This document shows positions 8,822 through 16,308 of a DNA stretch of 23,793 nt, one piece after another. The translations under genes and the position numbers were made by a program. This DNA is from Acidobacteriaceae bacterium (GTDB lineage Bacteria > Acidobacteriota > Terriglobia > Terriglobales > Acidobacteriaceae), in assembly GCA_003162255.1 (NCBI GenBank), contig PMMJ01000295.1, forward strand, positions 199 through 23,991, read 5' to 3'. Position 1 is the stretch's first letter, and the number at the start of each line of letters is the position of its first letter. The notes under the pieces were generated by a model, which was given only the letters and a program-made list of their open reading frames with translations, was not told the origin of the DNA and made no database searches.

Positions 8822-9565
8822 ATGAAACTCGAGGGGCGAGTCGCGCTGGTTACGGGAGCGTCGCAGGGCATCGGTCATGCCTGCGCGCGGGCGCTGGCGC
8901 GGGAGGGCGCAAGCGTAGCGCTAGCCGCGCGCAATCAACAGAAACTCGACCAACTGGTCGCCGAGATCACCGCGGCTGGAGGCAAAGCCGCGGCCTTCGT
9001 CATCGACGTCTCGGACGAAGAGCAGGTAAAGTCCGGCGTCAAGTCGGCGCTGGCGCAATTCGGTAAGATCGACATCCTGGTCAACAACGCCGGCATCACC
9101 CGCGACCAACTGCTGCTGCGCATGAAGCGCGCCGACTGGGACGCGGTGCTCGCGACGAATCTAACCTCCGCGTATCTCTGCATACAGCAAGTGATCGGTT
9201 CCATGCTCAAGCAGCGCTGGGGACGGATCATCAACGTCGCCAGCGTCTTCGGCCAGATGGGCCAGGCAGGCCAGGCGAACTACTCCGCGTCGAAAGCCGG
9301 ACTGATCGGGCTGACCATGGCGATGGCGCGCGAAGTGGCGTCGCGCCATATCACCTGCAACGCAGTCGCTCCGGGATTCATCGAGACCGGTATGACGGCG
9401 GTGCTGAGCGAAGAATTCAAGCAGAATGCAGTGAAGCAGATTCCGCTGGGACGAGTCGGCTTGCCCGAAGACGTTGCCAGCGCCGTGTGTTTTCTAGCTT
9501 CCGACGATGCTTCCTACATCACGGGACATGTGCTCAACGTGAATGGCGGAATGCTGATGGGCTAG
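8822..9565 (+). CDS. fabG: 3-oxoacyl-[ACP] reductase FabG (SDR family)
   Basis: A 247-residue classical short-chain dehydrogenase, cytoplasmic, expected to reduce 3-ketoacyl-ACP with NADPH in fatty-acid elongation. The Rossmann motif TGASQGIG is at 11-18, NNAG follows the fourth strand, and the catalytic set is S141, Y154 and K158 (YSASKAG), each three positions later than in E. coli FabG. QIPLGRVGLPEDVASAVCFL and the C-terminal ITGHVLNVNGGMLM are strongly FabG-like. ATG 8822 has AAGGAG upstream. It is not beside acpP, fabD or fabF, so it could be one of several paralogues with a different acyl substrate. It is the most ordinary housekeeping-type gene in the window. Confidence 0.9.
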   Translation: MKLEGRVALVTGASQGIGHACARALAREGASVALAARNQQKLDQLVAEITAAGGKAAAFVIDVSDEEQVKSGVKSALAQFGKIDILVNNAGITRDQLLLRMKRADWDAVLATNLTSAYLCIQQVIGSMLKQRWGRIINVASVFGQMGQAGQANYSASKAGLIGLTMAMAREVASRHITCNAVAPGFIETGMTAVLSEEFKQNAVKQIPLGRVGLPEDVASAVCFLASDDASYITGHVLNVNGGMLMG

Positions 9566-9574
9566 CGTGTGTAG

Positions 9575-9594
9575 GGCGGGCGCCCTCGCCCGCC
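9575..9594. repeat. GC-rich hairpin after fabG (family D-like)
   Basis: GGCGGGCG-CCCT-CGCCCGCC is a perfect 8-bp stem just after the fabG stop codon. It resembles family D hairpins but lacks the GGTGGAGC flank. No T-tract follows, so intrinsic termination here is uncertain. Confidence 0.45.
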
Positions 9595-9775
9595 GCCGTT
9601 GCCCTTGTTGTTGTAGCCGCCGAGGTCCCATCTTCCGTCCGGAAACCAGTTTTTTCCGCAGCCTGCTAGGGGTGCAGTGCCACAATGGGAAACCATCCGG
9701 GAAATTCACAGTTCCAGAAGATCCTTTGTAGCGCTATGATTGCACCTCTCATCTAAAATAGTCGAAGGGAAGTTT

Positions 9776-9982
9776 ATGGCTGATCGTAAGCAGTTTCAGA
9801 ATGTCACGCCGCCGGACCCAGAATTGATGCGCCTGCTAGCGGCGTCTCGCAATACGCCCGTGACCGAGGAGGAATTGCGCGAGCAGAGGATCAGCTTTGC
9901 TTTCGGCAATGCTCCTGATTCGAAGCTTATCACCAAGGATAGTGTGCGGCGCGCTTCGGAAAACATCAGGCTGTTGCCCTAG
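9776..9982 (+). CDS. Small protein upstream of Fic, candidate antitoxin
   Basis: A 68-residue soluble protein starting at ATG 9776, with AAGGGA 5 bases upstream. The open frame goes back to 9740, but the longer start has no ribosome site. The most distinctive part is EEELREQRISFAFGNAP followed by ITKDSVRRASENIR, which resembles small conserved proteins I have seen without known function. It ends 11 bases before the Fic gene, the usual layout of a toxin-antitoxin pair. Known Fic antitoxins (VbhA, YhfG type) carry (S/T)xxxE(G/N). Here I find only SFAFGN, where the inhibitory glutamate would be glycine, so the antitoxin role rests on position alone. Confidence 0.6.
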   Translation: MADRKQFQNVTPPDPELMRLLAASRNTPVTEEELREQRISFAFGNAPDSKLITKDSVRRASENIRLLP

Positions 9983-9993
9983 GTTTCCATTCT

Positions 9994-10602
9994 GTGTCCG
10001 TTCGAGAAAAAGACGATCCCGAGCTTTATGCAAAAATCCAAGAGCAAAATCTCTTGCGGCAGTATGACCTGCTGTCTAACTGCATCGAAATTGGCTTAAA
10101 AAAGGGCATCGAATTTTTCGATAAATACACGCTGTGGGCCCTAAACTACGCGGCGGTCTCGAATATTTCTCAGTTTGGAGGGCGTTACCGCGAGGAGCCG
10201 ATCTACGTAGGGAATCACTTCCCTCCACACTTTCGCGATGTTCCTAATCAGATGGATCGATTTTTCTCTGTCGTCCACGAAAACTGGGCAATTCTGGACC
10301 ATCCAACCGTACTTCCGGCATATGCACTGTGGAGGCTCAATTGGATTCACCCCTTCGTCGAGGGCAATGGAAGAACCGCAAGAGCCGCCTGCTACTACTT
10401 GATTTGCCTGAAGCAGGGACGATTGCTGCCGGGAAAGAAAATTGTGCCTGAGCGGATCAGAGAAAATCGAAAGCCATACTATGCCGCATTGCAAGCAGCC
10501 GACAGGGCATGGGATCAAGGCCACTTTGATGTTTCTGTGCTGGCGGATTACCTTGCCGGACTACTCAGGGACCAACTGGCTGAACAAGCGACTGCTTCCT
10601 AA
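9994..10602 (+). CDS. Fic/DOC family protein (putative AMP-transferase toxin)
   Basis: A 202-residue single-domain Fic protein. The active-site loop HPFVEGNGRTAR (119-130) matches the family consensus HPFxxGNGRxxR in full, including the catalytic histidine H119 and the nucleotide-binding Gly/Asn/Arg residues. Upstream, GGRYREEPIYVGNHFPPHF fits the flap that positions the target. The family transfers AMP (sometimes other nucleotides or phosphate) to protein hydroxyl groups. No intramolecular inhibitory (S/T)xxxE(G/N) helix is obvious at either end, so control by a separate protein is plausible and the 68-residue neighbour is the candidate. The start is GTG 9994; its ribosome site is weak, which fits translational coupling to the upstream gene. 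Confidence 0.9.
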   Translation: MSVREKDDPELYAKIQEQNLLRQYDLLSNCIEIGLKKGIEFFDKYTLWALNYAAVSNISQFGGRYREEPIYVGNHFPPHFRDVPNQMDRFFSVVHENWAILDHPTVLPAYALWRLNWIHPFVEGNGRTARAACYYLICLKQGRLLPGKKIVPERIRENRKPYYAALQAADRAWDQGHFDVSVLADYLAGLLRDQLAEQATAS

Positions 10603-10667
10603 TTCCAACTTGACCCAAAACCGTCTCACAGCTTGGTGTGTGATCAACAAGGAAGACCCCAAGCTTC

Positions 10668-10737
10668 ACGCGGCGGTGGGGTCCCACCCTAACGTCGAAA
10701 AGCGTGGCGTTAGGATGGGGCACATGGCACCAGGTCC
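10668..10737 (+). repeat. Repeat C copy 1
   Basis: The core CTAACGTCGAAAAGC followed by an AGGATGGG block lies behind the Fic gene, and CCTAACG/CGTTAGG arms form a stem. The reverse complement recurs at 13103-13189, where an extra stretch of about 20 bases is present, and partly at 13516-13540. With the second copy it brackets the nuclease/ATPase module in inverted orientation. Confidence 0.65.
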
Positions 10738-11499
10738 CTAGGAGATCGCCCTCACCGTAAGGTCGTATAGCTCTTGGATGTGCGCTCCGGTCGACTTGCC
10801 GTTTATGCTCTGTCGAATGAACACTTCCAGGTCCTTTTGGGTTAGCAAGAGTACGATTCCACCGTCCTTTTCCGCGATACGTCGAACGTGCTCAAGATGA
10901 TGTTTCTTTCTCTCGGTGCCTCTGAACGCGAGGACGACGAACTTCCCGATCTTGTCGTTAATGTAGTAAGAAGCTTGATGGAAATCGCTACTCGATAGGT
11001 CGGCATAGTTCTTGCACTCCCAGATGATCTGCGTGGCGCCGTACCGCTGCCGGACAAGCTGCCAAAATCCATCTGAGGCGTGGTTCGCGGCTACCCAGTC
11101 TCGGACAACCCTCTGATCGATCGTTCGAGACTTCGGCTCAACGTTGGTCAGAGACCTAAAGAAACACAGTTTGATGACTTCCCCAACTATATCTTCGAAC
11201 CGTTGACTAGCCTCGTCGCCATGGGGTAGAGTCTTCAAGTCATCTTGCAGTGTCGCTAGCTGAAGCTTGTATTCGTCGAGGTCGACAGCACCGGGCAGGT
11301 CGCCTACCAGCCCCGCATCACGCAGGTCTATCTGCGCCAAGCTACTCACTATGCTGTTCTGAAGGTTAAGGGCCTCAGCATATGTTGGGTGTATGACAAT
11401 CAAGGTCCTCACTCCAATTGGCGGGGGCCCGGCAACCTGCGGCCCGCTCGTTCGAAAAAGAGGAGCTGAATCGCCTTCCTTATATCCCAGCAAAACCAA
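10738..11499 (-). CDS. PD-(D/E)xK-type restriction-endonuclease-like protein
   Basis: A protein of up to 253 residues, no signal peptide. The C-terminal half looks like a nuclease of the PD-(D/E)xK fold: a helix with E102 and E107 (RFEDIVGEVIKLCF), a candidate aspartate (D134 or D143), then a hydrophobic strand leading into IIWECKNY with E161 and K163, and later FVVLAFRGTERKKH. The WECKNY signature is common in Mrr-like restriction proteins. The N-terminal third is not recognised. It overlaps the end of the ATPase gene by 20 bases, so the two are probably translated together and work as one complex. The start is unsure: TTG 11499 has no ribosome site of its own; GTG 11412 is the next option. 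Target and activity unknown; phage or plasmid defence is inferred from the architecture. Confidence 0.65.
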   Translation of the reverse strand: MVLLGYKEGDSAPLFRTSGPQVAGPPPIGVRTLIVIHPTYAEALNLQNSIVSSLAQIDLRDAGLVGDLPGAVDLDEYKLQLATLQDDLKTLPHGDEASQRFEDIVGEVIKLCFFRSLTNVEPKSRTIDQRVVRDWVAANHASDGFWQLVRQRYGATQIIWECKNYADLSSSDFHQASYYINDKIGKFVVLAFRGTERKKHHLEHVRRIAEKDGGIVLLLTQKDLEVFIRQSINGKSTGAHIQELYDLTVRAIS

Positions 11500-12801
11500 T
11501 GTCGTAGAGCAGCTTGATGAATAGGTCTGGTTGGGTGTACTTAAAGACCCACTTCTCGCAGTGACTTTTCACTTCCCGGTCAACAAGCAACTTACGGATG
11601 AAATCTTCGATGCCCTGAATCGTGAACTGCCGCCCCAAGCCGTAGAAGCGGGCCAGGACGAGTCGCAGTTGTGGATAGTTGTCCGCGTATTCATCGCCGA
11701 GCTCTTTCAATCGATTGTCAGAGAAGACCTTTCTAGCTTCATGTAGGTCTTCTATTTGTATTCGTTCCCTCAGCTTGCGTTGAGCGGATTCGATTGCATA
11801 TTTACAGTAGATCAGCACATCCCTCGGCCGACTTTGGCAAAAATCGAACACTAGGTCCTGCGAGGACTCCCCCGAAAGAGACTGCTCAAAGTATGCATCC
11901 CAAGTCGGGCCATGCAGCGGGTACTTGGCGATGAGAGGGACGTTTAGCCGCCGCTCGATCATCTCTGATAGCATCTCGCGGGTCCATTCGAGCGGAACGA
12001 CGAATGTTTCCAGGCGAGCAAATTCACGGTCCATTTCGCGAACACGCTCAAAGACATTCTCGCGCAAAAACACAAGGGGACGCACCGCCTTGGAGTTCGC
12101 GGTGAGTTCGACGCACGCATGCATTAGTGCCATGACAATTACGACCGAGCTGTCGGTCCCATCCCAAGACTCGTCAATTCGGTCGAGCATGACTATCGTC
12201 TCCCACCCGCTTTCCATTAATTCATCAGTCCACTCCGTGATCTCCTTGGCGCGGTTTATGTAACGCTGCCAATCCTTGTCCTGACGATCGTCAAGGGCGG
12301 CGAAACCTTCACTCGCAAACTGCATAAGCCTGAGATCAAAGTCATAGTCTTCAATCGCGTTGCGCTCGCGCGTCATGACAGACTGTACCCGTCGGTCCAG
12401 GGACAAAAGTCCCCGATGTACCCATGACGCCACCACTTCATCGACCAGAGCCCTCTTAAAGCTCGTAACCAGAGTCTGAATGGCCGCTGATGAACGTTTT
12501 CCATGTCGGCGGGGCCGAAAAACCTCTCCACCGGCGAGAACAGCTGCGGGAGCAGCAGAAGTGACCGTTGGGGCGAAGCCTGAACTTGAAATGTGATCGC
12601 GGTCTTGCCGGTGCCGCGCCGGCCGACGAATAGACATTTGGAGCGGTCTCGATCCAACGCTGCGCGCATCGCCGGAGTGTCAACCACGACGCCGGCCTTG
12701 TCACGGACGATGTCGTATTCTGCAAATGACTGCCCGATGTTGAGCCTCTTCAGAGAGCCTTTCGGCAGTTTTGGCAGCGAAACAGCGGCGGTCTTAGCCA
12801 A
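11480..12801 (-). pseudogene. P-loop ATPase gene with a one-base frameshift
   Basis: Two overlapping frames (12801-12373 and 12637-11480) together give one protein of about 440 residues. The first starts at TTG 12801, with AAGGAGG just upstream, and holds RLNIGQSFAEYD and the Walker A motif GRRGTGKT (60-67). The second continues with QTLVTSFKRALVDEVV, a Walker B-like IVMLDRID and a long helical C-terminus. Joining HQRPF (frame 1, ends at 12478) to QTLV (frame 2, starts at 12478) needs one extra base beside 12478. No slippery heptamer is there, so a base deletion or a sequencing error is likelier than programmed frameshifting. It resembles what I recall as the Sll1717-type P-loop ATPases. In the intact form it would be the ATP-driven partner of the overlapping nuclease. 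Confidence 0.75.
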
Positions 12802-12825
12802 CGCCCCTCCTTACCTTGCGGAAAC

Positions 12826-12861
12826 AAAAAAAGGGCCACGGCATACCTGTACCCGCGGCCC
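12826..12861 (-). terminator. Intrinsic terminator or attenuator before the ATPase gene
   Basis: Read on the minus strand, GGGCCGCGG pairs with CCGTGGCCC across an 11-base loop (one G-U pair) and is followed by seven T. It ends 25 bases before the TTG start and overlaps nothing coding. There is no minus-strand gene just upstream, so it may act on the ATPase transcript itself. Confidence 0.6.
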
Positions 12862-12875
12862 CCTCGGTCGGGATC

Positions 12876-12881
12876 ATTATC
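12876..12881 (-). promoter_or_regulatory. Candidate -10 box for the ATPase/nuclease module
   Basis: GATAAT on the minus strand lies 75 bases before the TTG start; the -35 region is poor. Transcription from here would begin near 12869 and run straight into the terminator hairpin at 12826-12861. Confidence 0.3.
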
Positions 12882-12979
12882 CACCTATCTCGACTAAAGA
12901 TACATAGACCACTTTAGTGCCAGGCGGGTTGGGGATGGAGGGATGAAAACCTCTGTACGGGGCACGAGGAGAACACCTT

Positions 12980-13109
12980 AACACCGCACTGGCGGTGTTG
13001 GATGTGTAGGGATCCTTCGCCTACGCAACTGCTTCGCTTCGCGAAGCGGCCACTCCGCTCAGGATGACTGGTTCAACTTCAGTATGGCAGGTTTAACTTC
13101 AGCATGGCG
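12980..13109. repeat. Cluster of small repeats in a gene-free stretch
   Basis: The interval 12802-13550 has no convincing gene. This part holds a hairpin AACACCGC-ACTG-GCGGTGTT (12980-12999), a perfect 14-bp palindrome CGCTTCGCGAAGCG (13035-13048) and a 20-bp tandem duplication (13070-13089 and 13090-13109, 17 of 20 bases identical, each containing TTCAGNATGGC). It leads directly into repeat C copy 2. Confidence 0.55.
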
Positions 13110-13189
13110 CCCATCCTTACGTCGTGCTTTTCGACGTTAGAGCCTGCCCGAGCAAAACCGAAGGCGTGGGATTCCACTGCCGCCTGCAC
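13103..13189 (-). repeat. Repeat C copy 2 (inverted, longer)
   Basis: The reverse complement carries CTAACGTCGAAAAGC and AGGATGGG as in 10668-10737, and then a GGCGG/GTGG flank in both, but here an extra stretch including TCGGTTTTGCTC is present. The translated frames of both copies share NVEK and VRMG blocks, which reflects shared repeat ancestry, not a real protein. Confidence 0.65.
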
Positions 13190-13395
13190 CCTGGGATTTT
13201 CCCAAAGTAGAGGAAACGTGAACTGTCCACCCTCGACCGAGACACCCACCCCGAAAACGACTTTTGTAAAAATTACAGAGTAATAAATACTCGCTTGTGC
13301 CTGTTTAACCACACTCGCGCCCCAGCGTTATCAAGCACTTACAACCCCACCCCCAGCTCCGGATGCCGCCGTTTTCCCCGAAGTACTTATACAAC

Positions 13396-13457
13396 TGTAC
13401 GTACATTTGCGGCAATTGTATGTACAGTTACGCCAGTACAGTGTTTCGCGTGGAACA
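13396..13457 (-). promoter_or_regulatory. Composite element 2: parS-like 16-mer plus two TGTAYRTACA palindromes
   Basis: On the minus strand TGTTCCACGCGAAACA (13457-13442) matches the Bacillus parS consensus at 14 of 16 bases. It is followed by exactly 15 bp with TGTACTGG, then TGTACATACA (13426-13417), 11 bp and TGTACGTACA (13405-13396). It mirrors 2214-2278 in order and spacing and points towards it. It lies in a gene-free interval between two direct copies of a 25-bp stretch. Confidence 0.6.
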
Positions 13458-13515
13458 CTTTGCACATCCATTGGGAGCTGCCGGATTGTCGGCTTTAGTG
13501 CCGGGCGCCCGTCAT

Positions 13516-13540
13516 GCCTTTCGACGTTAGAGCCTGCCCG
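13516..13540 (-). repeat. Repeat C partial copy 3 (25 bp)
   Basis: Identical at 24 of 25 bases to 13126-13150, in direct orientation. It ends 10 bases before the hypothetical gene at 13551. Confidence 0.6.
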
Positions 13541-13550
13541 GACGCAGCGG

Positions 13551-13952
13551 CTAATCAGGGTCCTTCTTGAACAGCGGCGTCAGGCGCTGGTATAGACCTT
13601 CGATGGCGTGGAAGAGGTCGGCCAACCCCTTGGTTTCAAGGCCCAATTCCAACGACTCCAGGTCGGTGGTCAAATCCTTCGCGATCTTGGTGGCGCGACG
13701 AACCCGCTCCTCCGATAGTTTATCCAGCAAGCTGTACGGATCCTGATGCCGCTGCTGCAGATCCGTCCATTGTTGGATGGCCCAGGTGGTTTGGCGGATA
13801 CTGTCGACCGCACTGCGAAATTCGCTCAGAACACGGGGAGAAGTGTCGCCGGAGACGACCAGTTGCTCCAGGGCCAGCAGCTCGTCCGTGGCCGCTTGCA
13901 GCCTTGCGGGGATGGACTGGGCACTGCTCTGATGCTCGCCGGACGATTCCAT
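13551..13952 (-). CDS. Hypothetical helical protein
   Basis: A 133-residue protein that I do not recognise. It is acidic, has no signal peptide or membrane segment, and reads as a chain of amphipathic helices (ATDELLALEQLVVSG, SAVDSIRQTTWAIQQWTDLQ, DLESLELGLETKGLADL), with heptad-like leucines suggesting a small helical bundle. The C-terminus is basic and proline-containing. ATG 13952 begins the frame; its ribosome site is weak. It lies 160 bases downstream of the transglycosylase gene on the same strand and could be read through from it, but no functional link is visible. Coding preference and a frame free of repeats make it likely to be real. Confidence 0.65.
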   Translation of the reverse strand: MESSGEHQSSAQSIPARLQAATDELLALEQLVVSGDTSPRVLSEFRSAVDSIRQTTWAIQQWTDLQQRHQDPYSLLDKLSEERVRRATKIAKDLTTDLESLELGLETKGLADLFHAIEGLYQRLTPLFKKDPD

Positions 13953-14112
13953 GGTTAGCGCCGCCGGTAGTTACTTGAATATCTGCCCAGGCGAACTGTA
14001 AACCAACCCGTCCTTCCTCGCAATAACATTCGGATAAACCAGGCAAAAACTGCGGGCTGGCGGAGTATCTCGGTAGGAAGTCTGGAATTGGACTTAGTGA
14101 GGCAGGTGGCTT

Positions 14113-16056
14113 CTAGTGCGCGTCGCGGACGATCAGGATCATGCCGGGGCGGAGGGTGGCTACGTCGCGGTTGTCGTGCTTTAGGGCGGTGACGGTGGTG
14201 TTGTAGGAGGTGGCGATGGAATAGAGGGTTTCGCCGGGTTTGACTTTGTGATGGACCACTCCGCTGGCTGCGGCGGTTGGGGTTGCGGCGTGCGGTTTCG
14301 CCCGGCTGGAATGGCTGGCGGCGACCTGGGTCTCCCCTGCGCTCCTGGTTACGGGAAGGTGGAGATACAGGACTTTTCGTCCGGCCAGGCTGTCGCCTTT
14401 CACGTGGTTCCATCCGCGAATCATTTTGGGGGAGACGCCGAAATTTTCGGCCACCGACTCGACCGTATCTCCCTTGCGAACTTTGTAGTGAGTGATGGCG
14501 TGCGCGTAAGTGGTGGTTCCAGTCTCCTTACCCGCAGCGATCGGAATGATCAACCGAGTCTCCGCCGAGAGCGCCTCGTCGTTCAACTCATTGGCTTCGG
14601 CGATGGCTCTCGGAGTGGTGTGATAGGTTCGGGCGATCGAGGCCAGCGTTTCTCCGCCTTGCACCTTGTGATAACGCCACCAGACGCGCTTGTCGGCGGG
14701 AATCGAGGCGACGGCGGTTTGAAACTTGCCGGCAGTTCCGGCGGGTAAGTGAAGATCGAATTCCTGCTCTCTTTCCGAAACCTTCGGAGTGGTCATACGC
14801 AGCAGGCTGGGGTTGAGGTCGAGCAAGTCCTCGGCGGTGGCATCGACGCATTCGGCGGCTAGGCGGAGGTCGATGGGATAGTTGATCTTGACCGTGTCGT
14901 AGGGAACCGGCTTCTCCTTCACCACCGAATCGAGTCCGTATTGCGCGGGATTCTTGGCCATGATGGTGACGGCCACGATGATGGGGACGTAGTTGCGGGT
15001 TTCCTTGGGCAGCACGTTGCGGTTGTAGAGCTCCCAGAAGTCGGCGTAGCCGGTGCGCTTGACCGCGCTCTGGACGGTTCCAGGGCCGGAGTTGTAGGCG
15101 GCCATGGCGAGGTACCAGTCTCCGAACTCGTTGTAGAGGTCTTTCAGATGGTGAGCGGCGGCGCGGGTGGCTTTTTCGGGATCCTGTCGGTCATCGACCC
15201 ACCAGCTGCGTTCGAGTCCGTAACCTTTGGCGCGGCTGCCCATGAATTGCCACATGCCGCGAGCGCCGGCGCGGGAAACGGCCAGGGGATGAAATCCGGA
15301 CTCAGCCTGGGCGAGATAGATCAGCTCCTGGGGAACGCCGGCTTCGCGCAGGGTGCGGCGAATCATGTCTTCGTAGCGGCCGGAGCGGGCCAGAGCGTGT
15401 TCCAGAGTGCCGCGTCCGCGCGTGGAAAAGTAGTTGATGTAGCCGGCGACCTGGTCGGTCATGACCAGCGGAAGGTCGGAGTGGGTGGATTTGATCTCGG
15501 CTTCGGCTTTCGCCTTGACGGTCTCGTCGACTGCAGGGGTGAGATCGTTGGCCTCGTCGATTGGGGCCGGCTCTGACTTTTGCTCGGCAAAGCCGTCGCC
15601 CTGCTGCAGGGCCGCTAGTTCCAGGCTGTTGATGCCGTCGAGAATGCGGTCGAGTTCGTGCTGCAGACGGTCGTCGGAACTGGAGCGGAAATCGAATCCG
15701 CTGCCCAGCAGTTGGTTGAAAGCGGAGTCGAAATTCTGCTTCGCGGCTTCGAGGTGGCCGGCGCGGTAGTCATCCTGTCCTGACTGGTATTCCTTTTCGA
15801 CGCGGGCGATCAGGTCGCCCACCGGATCGACTTGAAGCGCCTGGGGGACCTGCGGCTTCGATTGGGGATCAGCGGCGTCGGGCTTTTGTTTGTGCGGATC
15901 AGGCGGGCTGCTGGAGGCGACCAGCGCTGGGGCCTCGGCCTGAGCGGGAGGCATAAAAGACTTCTGGGGGCTCTGGCAGGCGAGGCTCGCCGCCAGAGTT
16001 GCCGACAATGCGGCGGAGAGAACGATCGCCAGAAACCGGTGAGAAGAAAATCTCAT
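14113..16056 (-). CDS. mltD: MltD-like lytic transglycosylase with three LysM domains
   Basis: A 647-residue envelope enzyme expected to cleave the MurNAc-GlcNAc bond of peptidoglycan with 1,6-anhydro ring formation. Order: signal sequence with a cysteine at 27 (SLAC, only a weak lipobox, so lipoprotein status is unsure); a proline-rich linker; a helical region, about 75-150; an SLT domain, about 230-370, with catalytic E252 in AQAESGFHPLAVSRAGARGM and YNSGPG at 321-326; then LysM domains at about 463-505, 524-567 and 603-645, which bind peptidoglycan. This is the MltD layout with one LysM more than E. coli MltD. ATG 16056 has no strong Shine-Dalgarno. It is divergent from the quinone oxidoreductase gene. 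Confidence 0.9.
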   Translation of the reverse strand: MRFSSHRFLAIVLSAALSATLAASLACQSPQKSFMPPAQAEAPALVASSSPPDPHKQKPDAADPQSKPQVPQALQVDPVGDLIARVEKEYQSGQDDYRAGHLEAAKQNFDSAFNQLLGSGFDFRSSSDDRLQHELDRILDGINSLELAALQQGDGFAEQKSEPAPIDEANDLTPAVDETVKAKAEAEIKSTHSDLPLVMTDQVAGYINYFSTRGRGTLEHALARSGRYEDMIRRTLREAGVPQELIYLAQAESGFHPLAVSRAGARGMWQFMGSRAKGYGLERSWWVDDRQDPEKATRAAAHHLKDLYNEFGDWYLAMAAYNSGPGTVQSAVKRTGYADFWELYNRNVLPKETRNYVPIIVAVTIMAKNPAQYGLDSVVKEKPVPYDTVKINYPIDLRLAAECVDATAEDLLDLNPSLLRMTTPKVSEREQEFDLHLPAGTAGKFQTAVASIPADKRVWWRYHKVQGGETLASIARTYHTTPRAIAEANELNDEALSAETRLIIPIAAGKETGTTTYAHAITHYKVRKGDTVESVAENFGVSPKMIRGWNHVKGDSLAGRKVLYLHLPVTRSAGETQVAASHSSRAKPHAATPTAAASGVVHHKVKPGETLYSIATSYNTTVTALKHDNRDVATLRPGMILIVRDAH

Positions 16057-16308
16057 ATTTTCAAAAACTTGCCGTTACCGCTTCCAGGCGCAACCAAGTG
16101 TTCATCCTTAAGTGTGATGGTACTATCGCAAAATTCGTTGGGTCAATTCCACCGAAGACACCTAAAACCCGTTACCTTGGTATCGGTTGGGGATGTTACC
16201 CCAGCCCAGCGGAAGATGGCAAACGGGGCGGCCGCGTAAGGCCTAAGGGTGCTGACGGTCGGGCTCCCACGCGAGTCTTTCGCGGTTCTGGGTTCATCGA
16301 AAGGAACT

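Noticed and set aside
9575..9594. Intrinsic terminator of fabG
   Set aside because: The stem is strong but no T-tract follows on the plus strand; kept as a repeat-like hairpin instead.
10442..10741. 99-codon frame overlapping the end of Fic
   Set aside because: Out of frame with Fic; its second half is repeat C. Its likeness to the frame at 13079-13312 comes from the repeat.
12460..12490. Programmed -1 frameshifting in the ATPase gene
   Set aside because: Base 12478 would have to be read twice, but there is no X XXY YYZ slippery site nor obvious downstream structure; a one-base deletion is simpler.
13079..13312. 77-codon minus-strand frame
   Set aside because: Built mainly from repeat C and the tandem 20-bp units; no ribosome site.
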